Assembly (NCBI GenBank): GCA_009761415.1
Contig: QUOL01000015.1
Span: 434,001-498,000, forward strand
Direction of reading: 5' to 3'
Length of the DNA: 64,000 nucleotides
DNA from: Sarcomyxa edulis
Lineage: Eukaryota > Basidiomycota > Agaricomycetes > Agaricales > Mycenaceae
Every line of letters begins with the position of its first letter. Within the stretch, counting starts at the first letter, position 1. Position numbers and translations under genes: made by a program. Shown piece by piece: positions 1 to 11,080 of this stretch. The notes under the pieces were generated by a model that was not told the origin of the DNA, did no database searches, and worked only from the letters and a program-made list of their open reading frames with translations.

Positions 1-668
1 TCAGGAGTGTAGAAGGTGCATTATCTCGGACACAACCTTTCCTGAAATCTCACGAAACGGGTGTTTTTATCAGGATTCTACGGAGTGACTTATCGGCTTG
101 GATTCAGAGATAAATTCGAGGTTAAAGTCAGAAATTACTCCTGTGTTTCGCTAGCGTCCATTGCTAATCACCCTCATCTTACAGGTCGACGAACTCATCA
201 ACCGAATCTGCGCAATCGAAATGAATAACGATTCTAAGCATGCCGGAGCTATCATCGAAGAGATACGACGAGTGGCTGGGATATCGACGCATATGTAGGT
301 TTCGTTCCGACTATCTCTGCTGATCATTTCAAGTCCTGAACCTTTCATCCCTATTAGTGTACCGCATTATCACGTTTCCAGCAAGCAAGTCAGCGCTGGC
401 AAACTCAGTCTCATCGTAAACTGTGCAAGGACTTTCCTCATCGAAGAAATATACCGTCGTTTAGGTTTGTCTGCTTCACCAGTCATGTTTTCCTCTTGAT
501 TTGCCCGCTCACCCTGAGACGATAGCTACTATGTTTCCTGAAACTGCCAATTGGCTTACTTCTGCGGACGAGTAAGCTGCTTATCGTTTTCAATCCTGAT
601 ATTTGTTCACCGGCTCCTCTTACTCTTACTGCAGAATAATCCACGTTGGCATCAATGCTAGCATTTGA
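1..668 (+). CDS. 3' exons of an unrecognised intron-rich gene (5' end outside window)
   Basis: Reading in from the left edge, spliced exons can be followed from about 186 to the stop at 666-668. Three introns with good GT...AG borders (about 299-358, 475-530 and 581-634) join in frame. The joined protein contains the stretches VDELINRICAIEMNNDS, GAIIEEIRRVAGISTHI, SAGKLSLIVNCARTFLIEE and ANWLTSADEIIHVGINASI before the stop. An upstream segment near 1-60 with a Cys-x2-Cys (ECRRC) may be a further exon. I recognise no family. The frame continuity across three introns is the main evidence that it is real. Confidence 0.45.
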
Positions 669-840
669 GGTCCTCATATTGGCGTGTACGAACACTCAGG
701 AAAAGAAAATACCCATGTAGGAGCATAGGAGCAGTAACTATATAACGTGATATGTACTACTTATGCGATCCATAATTGTATCCAATCATCTGGAATCTGG
801 AGTTTGAAGTTCGTTGTTAGGTCGATCACGAAATGCCACT

Positions 841-868
841 CGCGTTCGAACACACATTCGAACACGCG
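841..868. repeat. imperfect palindrome with TTCGAA arms
   Basis: The arms CGCGTTCGAA and TTCGAACACGCG face each other across a six-base spacer, with a two-base bulge. A further ATTCGAACA copy lies near 931. It sits in the 306-base gap between the left-edge gene and the convergent isomerase gene, where I see nothing else. Function is unknown; it could be a transcript-end hairpin or a protein site. Confidence 0.35.
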
Positions 869-974
869 TCGCGTATTATCACGAATGGTCACATCACGCA
901 TTCATGCCCTCCACGTTTATACGCACACGGATTCGAACATACAGCGATATTATCCTTTCGATTACCTATTTATT

Positions 975-2424
975 CTAATTCGCCTCCACAAAAGCTCTAT
1001 AGACAACGAGCCGTTCTCCGCCCGCAGCAGTAAAGTTGACCTCCGTCCCAGCCCCAATAAAAAACACATCCCCTGTCCCTAAATCTAGCTTGTCATTACC
1101 ATCACCCCAATTTACAACACCCTTCCCCTCCGTCACAATAGCAACACTAGGTCCATCGATAGCAAGATGAGTCTCTGTTTTGCCCCGCGGCAATCTGAGC
1201 TGTACGACGGAGAATTCAGGGATCGGAGGGTCGTACAGAGTAGACACGGAAGTGGAAGAGTGGAATGAAGCAGGTTGTACGACGTGATTGATAGGATCTG
1301 CAGCGGTGTATGTCAATCCGGATACGAGATTAGGGATGTCGCGGAGCTTGGGTGTGAGTCCTGCACGGATGACGTTGTCGGAATTTGCCATGCATTCCAT
1401 TATATCTACAAAGGCCGTGAATAGTGTACAAAAGAGGGAATTTATGAGATACGACTGACCTCCAGAGACATACGCATGGGGTTCACCGGCACCCAGGAAG
1501 ATAGCCTCCCCAGGCTGTAAATGCACATAGTTGAGCATGAACACGCAGAAGATCCCGATATCGCCTGGGAAGTCCGCATTCAATTTCAACACAAGATCCT
1601 TGATTGGTTTCTCCTTCTCTGCTATTATGGAGCTCCTGTATCGCATGATCAGACTTTCCACTGCCTCTTTGACTGCGGCTTCCTCTGCTGTCATCAACGC
1701 GGCGAATAACTCTTTCAGGGCGGCTTTCTCTTCAGGACCCGTCGGTGTAGCAGAGGAGGATATAGACACGAATTTGGTCGAGATGGATAGCGGGATGAGA
1801 GAAGAGAATTCGGGAGTGGTGGTCAAGTACGTCGCGATGATGGGAAGAGGGAGAAATCCGCAGAGAGCTTGGAACGGGGTCAGCGCGAGGGCCATCTCCG
1901 GCTTGTGGTTTGGGTCTAAACGATGTAGATCATTGTTATGTGCGGCAGGGATAGACGGAAACATTTACACACCTTTGTAGATATCAGGTAGCTGTGCATG
2001 CAATACTTCTGCAGTCCTCTTATCAGGATGCGTTTGGATACTGAGTGCTTTCTCGATCGCGAGGACTTTAAAGAGGAAAGGTAAGTTTCCCGATGCTGCA
2101 TCAGGGTATTTGGCGATGATGGATTGTCCGATGAGAGAAGGGTGGGCAGATAGGTATGATCCTAGAGGTTCTTTGCTAGAGAGGATAAGTGAAGGGGATT
2201 TCGGATGCGTGCCCATCCATAGCTAGATATAATCAGACCATCGATGAAATCCATTGCAGTCATCGCCACGAATAACTCACCTCTGCATAAGGAGCTAATT
2301 CCTGAAGCTCAAAACCCGGTAATTTCGATTCAGATGCGAATTGTGCGACCTTGGATGTAAGACCGATCCTGCCCCAGTCGTACTGCTGGGTTGTGGGAAT
2401 TATCTTGAAGACAGGAGAAACCAT
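975..2424 (-). CDS. PMI40: mannose-6-phosphate isomerase (type I)
   Basis: The enzyme interconverts fructose-6-phosphate and mannose-6-phosphate in the cytosol, feeding GDP-mannose for protein glycosylation and cell-wall mannan. Four exons splice in frame; introns lie at about 2223-2280, 1920-1977 and 1409-1460. The ATG at 2424 gives MVSPVFKIIPTTQQYDWGR, the normal family N-terminus. Zinc-site motifs are all visible: QTHPDK (Gln and His ligands), HKPEMALAL (Glu ligand) and GEPHAYVSGD (His ligand). The family block IMECMANSDNVIRAGLTPK follows the last intron. The C-terminal cupin half runs to the stop at 975-977. Length, about 440 residues, is normal and nothing looks broken. It is convergent with the left-edge gene. 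Confidence 0.96.
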
Positions 2425-2870
2425 GATTGGGGGTTATGAAGATGGTGTCACCGAAAGGGCTGCAGTGGTACAACGGCATAGACCGTCCGTGTCAGCGTGG
2501 GTGGATACCACGGGTAACTTGAAAGTAAGTACATATCGAGCAGCCTGAGGTCGCCTAGTGGGGCTTCTTCCCTCCTTGCTCTTCCCTCCTTGCTCACTTC
2601 TTGGATCTTCCGAAGAAAAGGCGGGTGTGTATGACCTAAATTCGCGTGTAGCAACACGAAGGGCGGTGAGTATAAACGTTAAACGTGTAAATTGCGATTC
2701 TTTCGAATGCAAATATTGGTGGACAGAAGCTGAGAGAATAAGGGATTCAGCGAGTGGAATAAATAATTCACAAAGTACTCGTTTGTCGAGTTCGAAGTTG
2801 TTGGATGGTCGAAGAGCGGGAGAGAAAGATAATCGCATCAAAACTGCGCTTCTCCTCGACCTCCATCATC
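2425..2870. other. upstream region of the isomerase gene, no gene recognised
   Basis: An open frame on the plus strand starts at 2558 but runs into the inverted repeat at 2871 and has no recognisable content, so I do not call it. The region probably contains the isomerase promoter; I see no clear TATA box. Confidence 0.3.
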
Positions 2871-2979
2871 TACGGTGGCCAGGGAGTCCATGGTCTAATT
2901 TTGAATTTTTTTGGCGGTTTCGCGTTCGAGTCTCACACAAATCACATTTCGTGCACCACATTTCGAGCAACCTAAGCTA
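2871..2979 (+). repeat. 109-bp tRNA-like repeat, copy 1 (inverted partner at 3847)
   Basis: This stretch is repeated in reverse orientation at 3847-3955 with 102 of 109 positions identical by eye. It contains a block resembling a tRNA A box (GTGGCCAGGGAGTCC, near 2875) and one resembling a B box (CGCGTTCGAGTCTC, near 2921), about 45 bases apart as in a type-2 tRNA with degraded arms. This suggests a tRNA-derived SINE head. The alternative is that the two copies are terminal inverted repeats of a roughly 1.1-kb element; the interior has no recognisable ORF. I could not identify target-site duplications. Confidence 0.6.
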
Positions 2980-3846
2980 TTTCTACATACATTCTACTCA
3001 TCCTAGCTCCCTAGGAAGGTATAATATACTTTAAATGGGCCCCAAATGTCGAGTAAGTAAGAAACTCAGGATCTGGATTAGTCATCCGAGTCGCACCACA
3101 TCGATATCATGCAGCTTGAGGCTTGCTGCAGGCCAATATATTATCGTTCTCATGCATTCCTGTACGAGACTGGCACCATCCATCTATCCAGAAAGGGCAT
3201 AGCACAGCAAAGCGCAGCCACGGAGCGGTATTGACAGAGCAGTCGAGGAGAAGAGGCCCTTAGGTATGTCGCCGGTGCTGGTATCTTCGATTCGTTTCTC
3301 AGCTAACACAAAGCTCGAATTCGCGTGTTGAAAACCACAGGGGAGCTGGTCTGCTATTATTTTTTCCAAGCAGAAGAAAGTGACCTTGTGGTCTTGCCTT
3401 GACCTACCGGTAACCGCATCCCTACTTCATCCAGTCGGGTACTTAGTGGACCGTCAGCGCGTCAGCATCAAGTCAGCATCACAATCCATTCTATGCTACG
3501 ATTTGTATATGGATCTCTTATTTCTGTGTCTGAACTGAGAATTCAGAAGCACTACTCTGGCGACTTAGCCTTGCAATAGCAATATCCATACGCGCTCGCC
3601 GGCTTGCTTGTACATTTGACTATACTGTCCTATATCCTAAACTTCCCTGGTAGTACACACTCACGCATAGTACCTCCATCTATCGGATAACCTCATGTAA
3701 CTACCTGTCTAATACCAGAGTTTCATATGAGCGCATGCTTATTGTCAACAAACCTCATCTTTACGGCTGTCCGAGTACCATCCAGGTCATAGGGACCAGA
3801 AAAAAAGGACTACAAATTCAGTATACCGTCTTATATCAACGTATAG
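2980..3846. other. non-coding interior between the inverted repeats
   Basis: I see no supported gene in this 867-base stretch. Open frames are under 65 codons with no splice-consistent extension. If the flanking repeats are terminal inverted repeats, this would be the body of a non-autonomous element. Confidence 0.4.
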
Positions 3847-3955
3847 TAGCTTAGATTGCTCGAAATGTGATGCGCGAAATGTGATTCGTGTGAGGCTCGA
3901 ACGCGAAATCGCCAAAAAAATTCGAAATTAGACCATGGACTCCCTGGCCACCGTA
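3847..3955 (-). repeat. 109-bp tRNA-like repeat, copy 2
   Basis: This is the reverse complement of the copy at 2871-2979. The seven differences I count are all transitions (C/T or G/A), several of them CpG against TpG or CpA, as expected from cytosine methylation and deamination or RIP-like mutation. The A-box and B-box-like blocks are kept. Confidence 0.6.
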
Positions 3956-4866
3956 ATCATCATTGCCACCGACGAATCCTCTGTTTCTAGGATGCACTGC
4001 TCGTTCGCGACTATGGATGCGTGGTTATAACGTGCCCTATCCACAGCTATGCTCGACGTTGCCTTTCGAGGAAAAAACAAGGGCGATTCTGAGATTCGAC
4101 ATCGTCTCTAGATGAATGCCTCCAGAGCACCATCAATATACGTCCGGACCCTCGTATGCAATAGTCTTGGTGTATTTCAGTGGTCTCCGTCGTGCCACAG
4201 GTGCCTCGATACCCGGACGCCGGGCCTTCAGGAACTTCATGTTGAGGACGTTGCCTTCGTTGAGTGTCTGCGACCTATAATCCTTACCTGCAGTCTGGTA
4301 ACTGCAAGAGTGAGTGATTTCTCTATTCCATGAACGGGCTTTGTACTAATTATTATGTCTCTATCAAGGTAGTACTTGTCCTCGTCGTCCGTATACTCGT
4401 GTTGGACCTCTCTAGCATCTCTGCACCTACTGCGTCCTCAAGTGTACACATTCCTCGACATGAAGCGTGTGTTTCATTGCTATGTTTTCCGGATCTCATA
4501 ATCTCACAGGATGTATAGACTAGGACGAGGGTTACTCAATTCTCGCTCGACAAACGTGATGTCCACCGATCTCCGTTTCTTGTAATCATCTCTTCCTCTG
4601 ACGTTTTGACTATGATCTAAGACAAATACCCCACGCAAGAAGCTTCAATCGATATAAGCAATTCTCTCTTCCGAGTTTGTAGTATGACAATCAATCTTTC
4701 CACTTGAACTATCAGGTTAACAATTGCACGGAATGTTTTAGTAACAGCGCAGAGTAGCGACGCAACTGTCGGACTGGGTAGCTTCGATCTTAATATCTTG
4801 CCCCAAGTTTTTGTTGTTGCTCGCAATCCAGTGCCAGTCATCGCTCTATCATTGCTTAACGTTGGC
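3956..4866. other. no gene recognised
   Basis: A short plus-strand frame near 4112-4333 contains the leucine-rich string LQELHVEDVAF, which could be a decayed leucine-rich-repeat or F-box fragment, but nothing around it supports a gene. The rest shows no coding signal that I can follow. Confidence 0.25.
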
Positions 4867-4996
4867 CTCCAGCGTCCTTAACAAAACTTTGTCGGACTAC
4901 GCTGCCCTCCAGCCTCCTCAACAAAACTTTGTCGGACTACGCTGCCCTCCAGCCTCCTCAACAAAACTTTGTCGGACTACGCTGCCCTCCAGCCTC
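4867..4996 (+). repeat. 40-bp tandem repeat, about 3.25 copies
   Basis: The unit begins CTCCAGCCTCCTCAACAAAA and continues CTTTGTCGGACTACGCTGCC. The second and third copies are essentially identical; the first differs at a few positions (GCGTCCTTAAC). The copies are directly abutting with no spacers, so this is a minisatellite. It lies in non-coding DNA. Confidence 0.95.
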
Positions 4997-5953
4997 GAAA
5001 TCTGATACACGGTGACTGCACAGGTCGCAATACGACCCAAGAGAAAGAGAAGATTGTCAACTAAAGGCACGTCGACGTTGCTATCTCGGAGACTCGGGAA
5101 GAACTTTGATGCTTCAACCCCAAGTCGCCACCTTGTCCCCATCTATACATTTTTTTTTCTTTACGCACCTTATCGATGTTCCTCGAGGCAGGCCGTATCA
5201 GCTTCATCACTAGCGACTCTGATTCAGTTGACTACAGGAAACATACAGACTGGGGTCATCCTTACCTTTTTACAGCCGCGGGAAGCCCAGTCCAGCCTCA
5301 AGGCCTTCGCAGCTGTTGTGGATTCGAACACAGTGCTAGTGGTCTTCTTTCTCTACTCACAACCTTCGATGTCCATGATGCATGATGGAGTCAGATGGAC
5401 CTTTTTTCGATCCAGAACTTCCTAGGTGAACCGGAAACGGATGACCCCGCTGCACGCTTTCAGAACATCTGTACTTCGTATGTATGTGGCAACATATGCT
5501 GGGCATCCAAAAAAACGGAAACACTCACTCCCGCGAACTCGCATCGCATGGATACCTAATCCCGCTCTCTCTCGTGACGCGCAAGACCGAAAAAAGCTTT
5601 TTTTTCGAGGGACACGAATTCGGAAGCGTCCTTCTTTGCACTATATTCCGCGGATCCTGTCTCCCGTCATATTGGCTCGGACTATGAACCCAAATTGAAT
5701 CCAAATGCCTCGAGTACGTGGTCGTCGTTCTGGAAGGCTAGGCCGGACGTTCCGAAGCGTTCTGCTCCACTCATCCACGTCGCGTGCCATTCTGTCCGTT
5801 TCCCTTTTTTTCTTTGTCTTCTTCACGTATATACCGACCTACTTATACCGTAACCCAAGCGACTACTCGAAACGGCTTACACTCATTTGATACCCCCTCG
5901 TTTGTCCTCCTTTTTTCTCCTGTCGCCGTCACTGTCAATCAGGTTTTTCTGTC
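4997..5953. other. intergenic region upstream of the DUF6534 gene
   Basis: Several short open frames exist but none has recognisable content or splice support. The stretch just before 5954 (5890-5950) is pyrimidine-rich, typical of a basidiomycete 5' leader or promoter. Confidence 0.3.
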
Positions 5954-8276
5954 ATGGCCACTCATCTCATTCTTGATAACACGTATGTTTCACTTTTTGT
6001 GAGTTATTTCAATGACAAGGAACTTACTGGTCTGTAGCATGGGCGCCGCCTTCGTTGGCGTCGTCGTCGCAGCCGCGTCAGTCGTTAGCTGTCTTTTCTT
6101 TTTTGCCGCCGTGCTGAAATTGCTTTTTCTTCATAGGTTGCACGGAGGTATTTTTCATCCCTTTTCTCTCTCTGCATGTCGCTTCAACGATCTTCTGTAT
6201 ATAGTATCATGTGTCCAAGCATGGTATTACTTCACGCATCAAAAAGACCTATGGCCTATCAAGCTCCTTGTACGGTCGAATTATCCATCCTTTTTCGCTG
6301 TCTCATGTCCTTATCCGAATAGGTGGCAGCAGTCATGACTTTCGACACGATCCATCAAGCTCTTATCTCTCACACTCGTAAGCTTGACTACTTTCAGTAA
6401 TCTTCAAACCCTGACAGCCTAAACCAAAGTATACACGTACCTCATCACGAACTACGACAATCCTGCTCAACTCGGAAACCTAGTCTGGTATGTTTGCACC
6501 GTCCATACACTGCGTATTTGCTGACATGTAATGACCAGGAGTGTCCTGGTAAATCTCTTCCAATCCCCTTTTATTCCCGCGATTCTAATTGACTTGGCTA
6601 GGTCGAAGTTATATTTAATGTGAGCATACTTTTACGCTCTCCATCCTCGACTTATACAAACTTTCTGGGAACGGCATAGGGATGTACAGCCTTCCTCGTA
6701 CAAAGGTCCGTTGCTCTAGCTTGACTGTAACGTACCTCTGGACTCACTGTCTTTGTTCGATAGTTTCCTCACAATGAGAGTCTGGCGGTGTACGGACCCT
6801 TTATTTTTTCTCTGAATGTACATCTACTCATCCACCCTCTCAGTGAGCAACCGAAACATGTGGATCACAGCCGCTGTTGTATGTACACTTTTATTTCTGA
6901 CTTCTGTTCTTATCGTTTGTTCATCACTCTTTCTTATAGTCAATCTTGGTCTTTGGCGAATTCGGTACGCGGACTTGATCGTCTTTCTCACTCAAAATCA
7001 ACATACTTAACACTTATATCTCACGTATAGCATGCGTAGTCGGTACGAATTCTTGGATCTCTTTTCTCACCTCATTCGTACTAATCATCGAACTTGTGGG
7101 TCGTAGCCTTTGCCAGCATGTCGTACGTCGCTCCCATTCCATGAGGAGCTTTGAATATATGCTCACTTTCATGCATAGGTTACATCTGAAGACATTCGAA
7201 GAACTCGGCCACCTGAAGGTACGCATTAGCTCTTTCTTTGCCTTGTAGTCTCCCATCAATGGTTTCCATTCAGTATCTTTCCATAATCGTCAATGCTTTA
7301 GGAGCAGCTGGCGACGTCCTCATTGCTGCCACTCTCTGCATGCTACTCCACCGATCAAGGACCGGGTTCCACAGGTACGTTGGTTATTTGGTTATCTGTC
7401 TTGGTGTCTTGCTTACGCTTCTCGTTGCGTAGATCAGACACGATGATCAACACACTTGTCAGTATTCTGCCCTAATCCTCGTTTGCGTCACTGACGTGTA
7501 TGTCTGATAGATTCTGTTTGCCGTCAACACTGGCTTCCTCACGAGGTATGTCGTCCTATCACACAGTTCGGTTGTCTCTGATCTTGTTCTACAGTCTTTG
7601 CGCTGTGGCATCTCTGATTTCCGTACGCCACCGTCACGTTCAGATTCGCAACCTTCTACTAAAACGCATGCACCCTCCACAGATCGTAGTCGCAGGCAAC
7701 ACCTTCCTCTACATCGCCTTCTTCTTCTGCCTCGGCCGACGTAAGTCTTAGTCTATATACCTCGCCAATGTCCCCGACTAAACCCCTGCACCCACAACCA
7801 GTCTACTCAAACTCCCTTCTCGCAACGTTGAACGCTCGCAAAAGGATCCGCGGGTCCGGATCTGGTTCAGACAGTATGAACACAACGCTCTCCCTCCGTG
7901 AACTTCACCTACCTGGAGGTGGAGGTGGTGGCGTCGGAACAAAATCGAAGTCGTCTTTCATCATGGGGGGTTCTTCCAAGGTACGGACTTGTCATTACGG
8001 ACCCCCCAGATTATTAAGACGCTCTTGTTCTTGAATAGCGCCCAACAAACATCTCGATCAAAATCGACACGACGAAAGAATTTGCAACGGACCGCGATAT
8101 GGACCGCGCTATAGATATGGACATGGACATCGAGGATACCGGTTCGGGGTCGTTGTCCTTATCCGCCATCGTATGTCGCGTCTCTCCTTGCAATCCAACC
8201 TATAGCAGCTAACAATTCCCTGTCCGTACAGTCCAACACGAGTTGTCCCTTCAAGGATTCGGGCGTTCAAGCCTAA
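5954..8276 (+). CDS. DUF6534-type multi-pass membrane protein with microexons
   Basis: The ATG at 5954 opens MATHLILDNT and continues across the first intron as MGAAFVGVVVAA, the standard N-terminus of this large Agaricomycete family of about seven-helix integral membrane proteins. At least 16 short introns are needed. In-frame joins give ALHGVSCVQAWYYF, KLLVAAVMTFDTIHQALISH, NPAQLGNLVWSVLVEVIFN, RLSNRNMWITAAV, LKTFEELGHLK, LSIIVNALGAAGDVLIAATL, LHRSRTGFHRSDTMINT and YSNSLLATLNARKRIRG, all family hallmarks. A hydrophilic tail rich in Ser, Gly and acidic residues ends at the TAA (8274-8276). Some exons are only 10, 11 and 18 bases long. The family has no established function. Exons near 7030-7170 are uncertain. 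Confidence 0.9.
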
Positions 8277-8680
8277 GTGAAAACACCGGTATGTACCTAT
8301 AGGTAAATATTGACTATGGTGAAGCTATATATACCCTTTGTTTCTTGTGGTGAATATTAAAGAACAGGAGGCGGAGGAAAGGAGGGTGAAGAAATTGTGA
8401 ATTGTAAATTGACGTCGATTATATATGTATATTTGCTATAGCACTCGCTGATTGAACTCGAATACGATTGATGATGCCTTATTTCGGGTTCTTGGCCTGT
8501 CTTGAGAATGTTATGATACTAGCAGAAGATGATAACAAGAAAGGAATAATGATAAGTGAAGAGACGCAGAGGAGAATAATCATGAGCGAGAGGTACAAAA
8601 TGCGGGGCAGTGTACGCGTACGAGAACTTTGTCGAGGATGTCTTCCCTGATCATGGATCATGTAGTGCTCTCCCGATTCA
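8277..8680. other. convergent intergenic region
   Basis: This holds the 3' flanks of two convergent genes. I see no further gene; small open frames here are antisense to the RPC25 3' flank. Confidence 0.4.
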
Positions 8681-9617
8681 TCATTCTTCCATCTCATCGC
8701 CCTCCTCTGCTGCCTCTGATTTCCACCAGGGAACAGGTCCAAGACCTTGTTCCGCTATGGAGCACTAGTTCGCAATGTCAGACATAATTATCGATGGAAT
8801 ATGAAATGATTCGAATCTCACAACAACGCTATAGGGAGCTCGTCTCCCTCTATCCTCCTCTCTCTGAACCATGATACCCTCTTTAGCTTTCGGCGGACCA
8901 GGCTCATCGTCGTAAAATTCGTCGCTTTCCACCCGGACACGGAGGATCTCATTTTGATCAATGTACATACGTGAAGTGAGAGGTGAATCTAGCAATTGAT
9001 GTGTTGTTGGTGGCGGTGGTGGAGCGGGAGCAGCCTGGGAAGGAGAGCCTGGAGGTGAAGGGGGAGGAGATGCGGTAGACGGAAGCCAGAAGTGGGCGCG
9101 CTCGTTGGGATCAAATGCAGATGGTTGAGGGAGGTAGACTGCGGGTATATACATATCGTCGAAGAAGCCCACGGACACTGAATTGTAGGCGGTGAACATC
9201 GATATCCAAGTGAATTCAAAAGACTCACATCGTATGCCATCTTCATCCGATGATTTTACTTTTGCGAGGATGACTTCGGAAGGAAATGGTCTGAATACCA
9301 CCATCCTAAATATGACTATACTCACGTTAGTTTGTGGTAACCACAAAATTCATCAAATGCTCACCCTTGTACCACAACAGGCCATCTCCGTACCTCACCT
9401 TACCCTCACCTGCCTCGCATAGATCGAATACACAGATACAGAGGCCTACGTCGTGAAGTACGCGATTTGCGTATTTCTTGTTGAGTTCTGCGATGATGGC
9501 TTGTTCTTTCGGGACTCCAAAATTGATGGGGTGGATGCCCATCGTGTCCTAGTAGATGAGTTGGGTTAAGTATAGCCAAAATGTGTGAAATACCTTTAAG
9601 ATAGATAGCAAGAACAT
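8681..9617 (-). CDS. RPC25: RNA polymerase III subunit RPC8 (Rpc25, Rpb7-like)
   Basis: This subunit forms the Pol III stalk with Rpc17 and acts in initiation on tRNA and 5S genes. The ATG at 9617 gives MFLLSILKDTMGIHPINFG after splicing a first intron that ends near 9550. The family blocks LNKKYANRVLHDVGLCI, KVRYGDGLLWYK, VIFRMVVFRPFPSEVILAK and GFFDDMYIPAVYLPQPSAFD follow in order (Rpb7-N domain, then the S1/OB fold). The last intron joins APYSVV to CSIAEQGLGPVPWW, the conserved C-terminus. A Pro/Ser-rich insertion (about 25 residues, coded near 9000-9090) interrupts the OB domain and is longer than in yeast. The acidic tail ends EEGDEMEE. Confidence 0.95.
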
Positions 9618-9878
9618 GTTGATGAGGAGTGCTGTTATGGGTCCATGGAGGTGCGAGTCAAGAGGCCAACCTGGGACTGATGATTTCAACTTTTTTTGCA
9701 ATCTAATCTAATCTCTCTTTCCACGTGCGCCTGCCGCAAAAAAGTTTGCAATTTTGGCTCCGAACCTTTGCACTCGCCTCTTTCTCCTCATTCTGGGGTT
9801 CGCAATTCCTGCGTTTCTTGCCAAAATATCCTCAAATTCTGTCAGAAAAAGTCTTTCAACTTGAAGGAACATTCCATC

Positions 9879-11080
9879 ATGTCGGATATTGCTCCATCTA
9901 CATCGACAGCACCACCACCAGCATCCATTTTACCCTCAAAAGCATGGCGACATTTCGTAGCAGGAGGGTGCGTAGCTTACCGCCAATTCATAGAGTCATA
10001 GGCTGACGCGTGCTGGAAAGACTGGGTGGAATGTGTGGTGCAATCGTTACAAGTCCATTCGATGTGGTCAAGACGCGTTTGCAGTCGAGTCTCTTCAGAG
10101 AGAAACATACAGCTATGGGCATCTCAAGTGATGGCGCGACAGTCCTGTTAGCCCGAAGACCAGGAGGTGTACTATACAACTTTGTCGAGACAGGATATAT
10201 ACTCCGGTACGTTTCCAAATGAGGACTCCTAAAGAAGGATTCGTTACTTACAAAATTTCAGGGATATATACCGAGAGGAGTCTCCACGAGCACTATTCAA
10301 AGGTCTTGGTCCTACTCTTGTCGGTGCCATTCCTGCGCGTTCTATCAATTTCTACACGTACGGGAACGGTAAACACATCATCGCCAACAATTTCAATGAC
10401 GGCAAAGAGAATACGTACGTCCATTTGGCCAGTGCGGCAATTGCTGGAATCGTCACAGGTACAGCGACGAATCCTATCTGGGTTGTGAAGACGAGGTTAC
10501 AGTTAAGTGCATCACGACACGGACACGTCGTCGGGGTGCCTATTCCTGGTCTGAAGGGAACACCACTGATAGGGGGGAGCTGGGTGACTATCAAGCAAAT
10601 CATGAGAGAGGAAGGTATCAAGGGTTTTTATAAGGGGCTTAGTGCGAGTTATCTTGGTGTAACGGAGGGGACGATCCAATGGGTTTTGTATGAGAGACTG
10701 AAGTTGTTGAGTCGGGGAACCGAAGGGAAAGGTGGTGCTATGGAGTGGTTGGGTATGCTTGGAAGTGCGGGGACGGCCAAGTGTGTTGCCAGCTTGATCA
10801 CTTATCCTCATGAAGTGAGTTCTACAAGCCATTATGCCCTTTCCCACTTACTCATGGATTCCTCTAAATCCACACACAGGTAATACGGACCCGACTACGT
10901 CAACCCATCCCTCTTGGCCAGACAACACCGAAATACCACTCCCTTTGGCAAACTCTCCGCCTCGTCATCGCCGAAGAGGGCGCCAGAAGTCTTTATGGAG
11001 GCCTGAGCGCGCATCTGATGCGTGTGGTGCCTAACGCTGCAGTCATGTACGGGATTTACGAAGGAGCTTTAAGATGGTGA
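9879..11080 (+). CDS. RIM2: mitochondrial pyrimidine nucleotide carrier (SLC25, Rim2 type)
   Basis: The product is an inner mitochondrial membrane carrier; Rim2 proteins exchange pyrimidine nucleotides and supply the matrix for mtDNA and RNA synthesis. Three carrier repeats are seen, with signatures PFDVVKTRLQ, PIWVVKTRLQ and PHEVIRTRLR. The Trp in the second signature is typical of the Rim2/SLC25A33-36 branch. The blocks FVAGGLGGMCGAIVTSP, ALFKGLGPTLVGAIPARSIN and YGNGKHIIANNF agree with that assignment. The ATG at 9879 gives MSDIAPSTSTAPPP. Introns at about 9969-10020, 10209-10260 and 10815-10879 join in frame. The stop is TGA at 11078-11080. It is divergent from RPC25, sharing a 260-base promoter. 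Confidence 0.93.

Noticed and set aside
2558..3034. 158-codon plus-strand ORF
   Set aside because: It runs through the tRNA-like inverted repeat, has no recognisable content and no splice support.
4867..4996. Possible CRISPR-like array
   Set aside because: The 40-bp units abut directly with no spacers and the genome is eukaryotic; it is a minisatellite.
5260..5345. Possible tRNA (GATTCGAAC T-loop-like string near 5326)
   Set aside because: No acceptor stem or D-arm can be paired upstream; only the B-box-like string is present.
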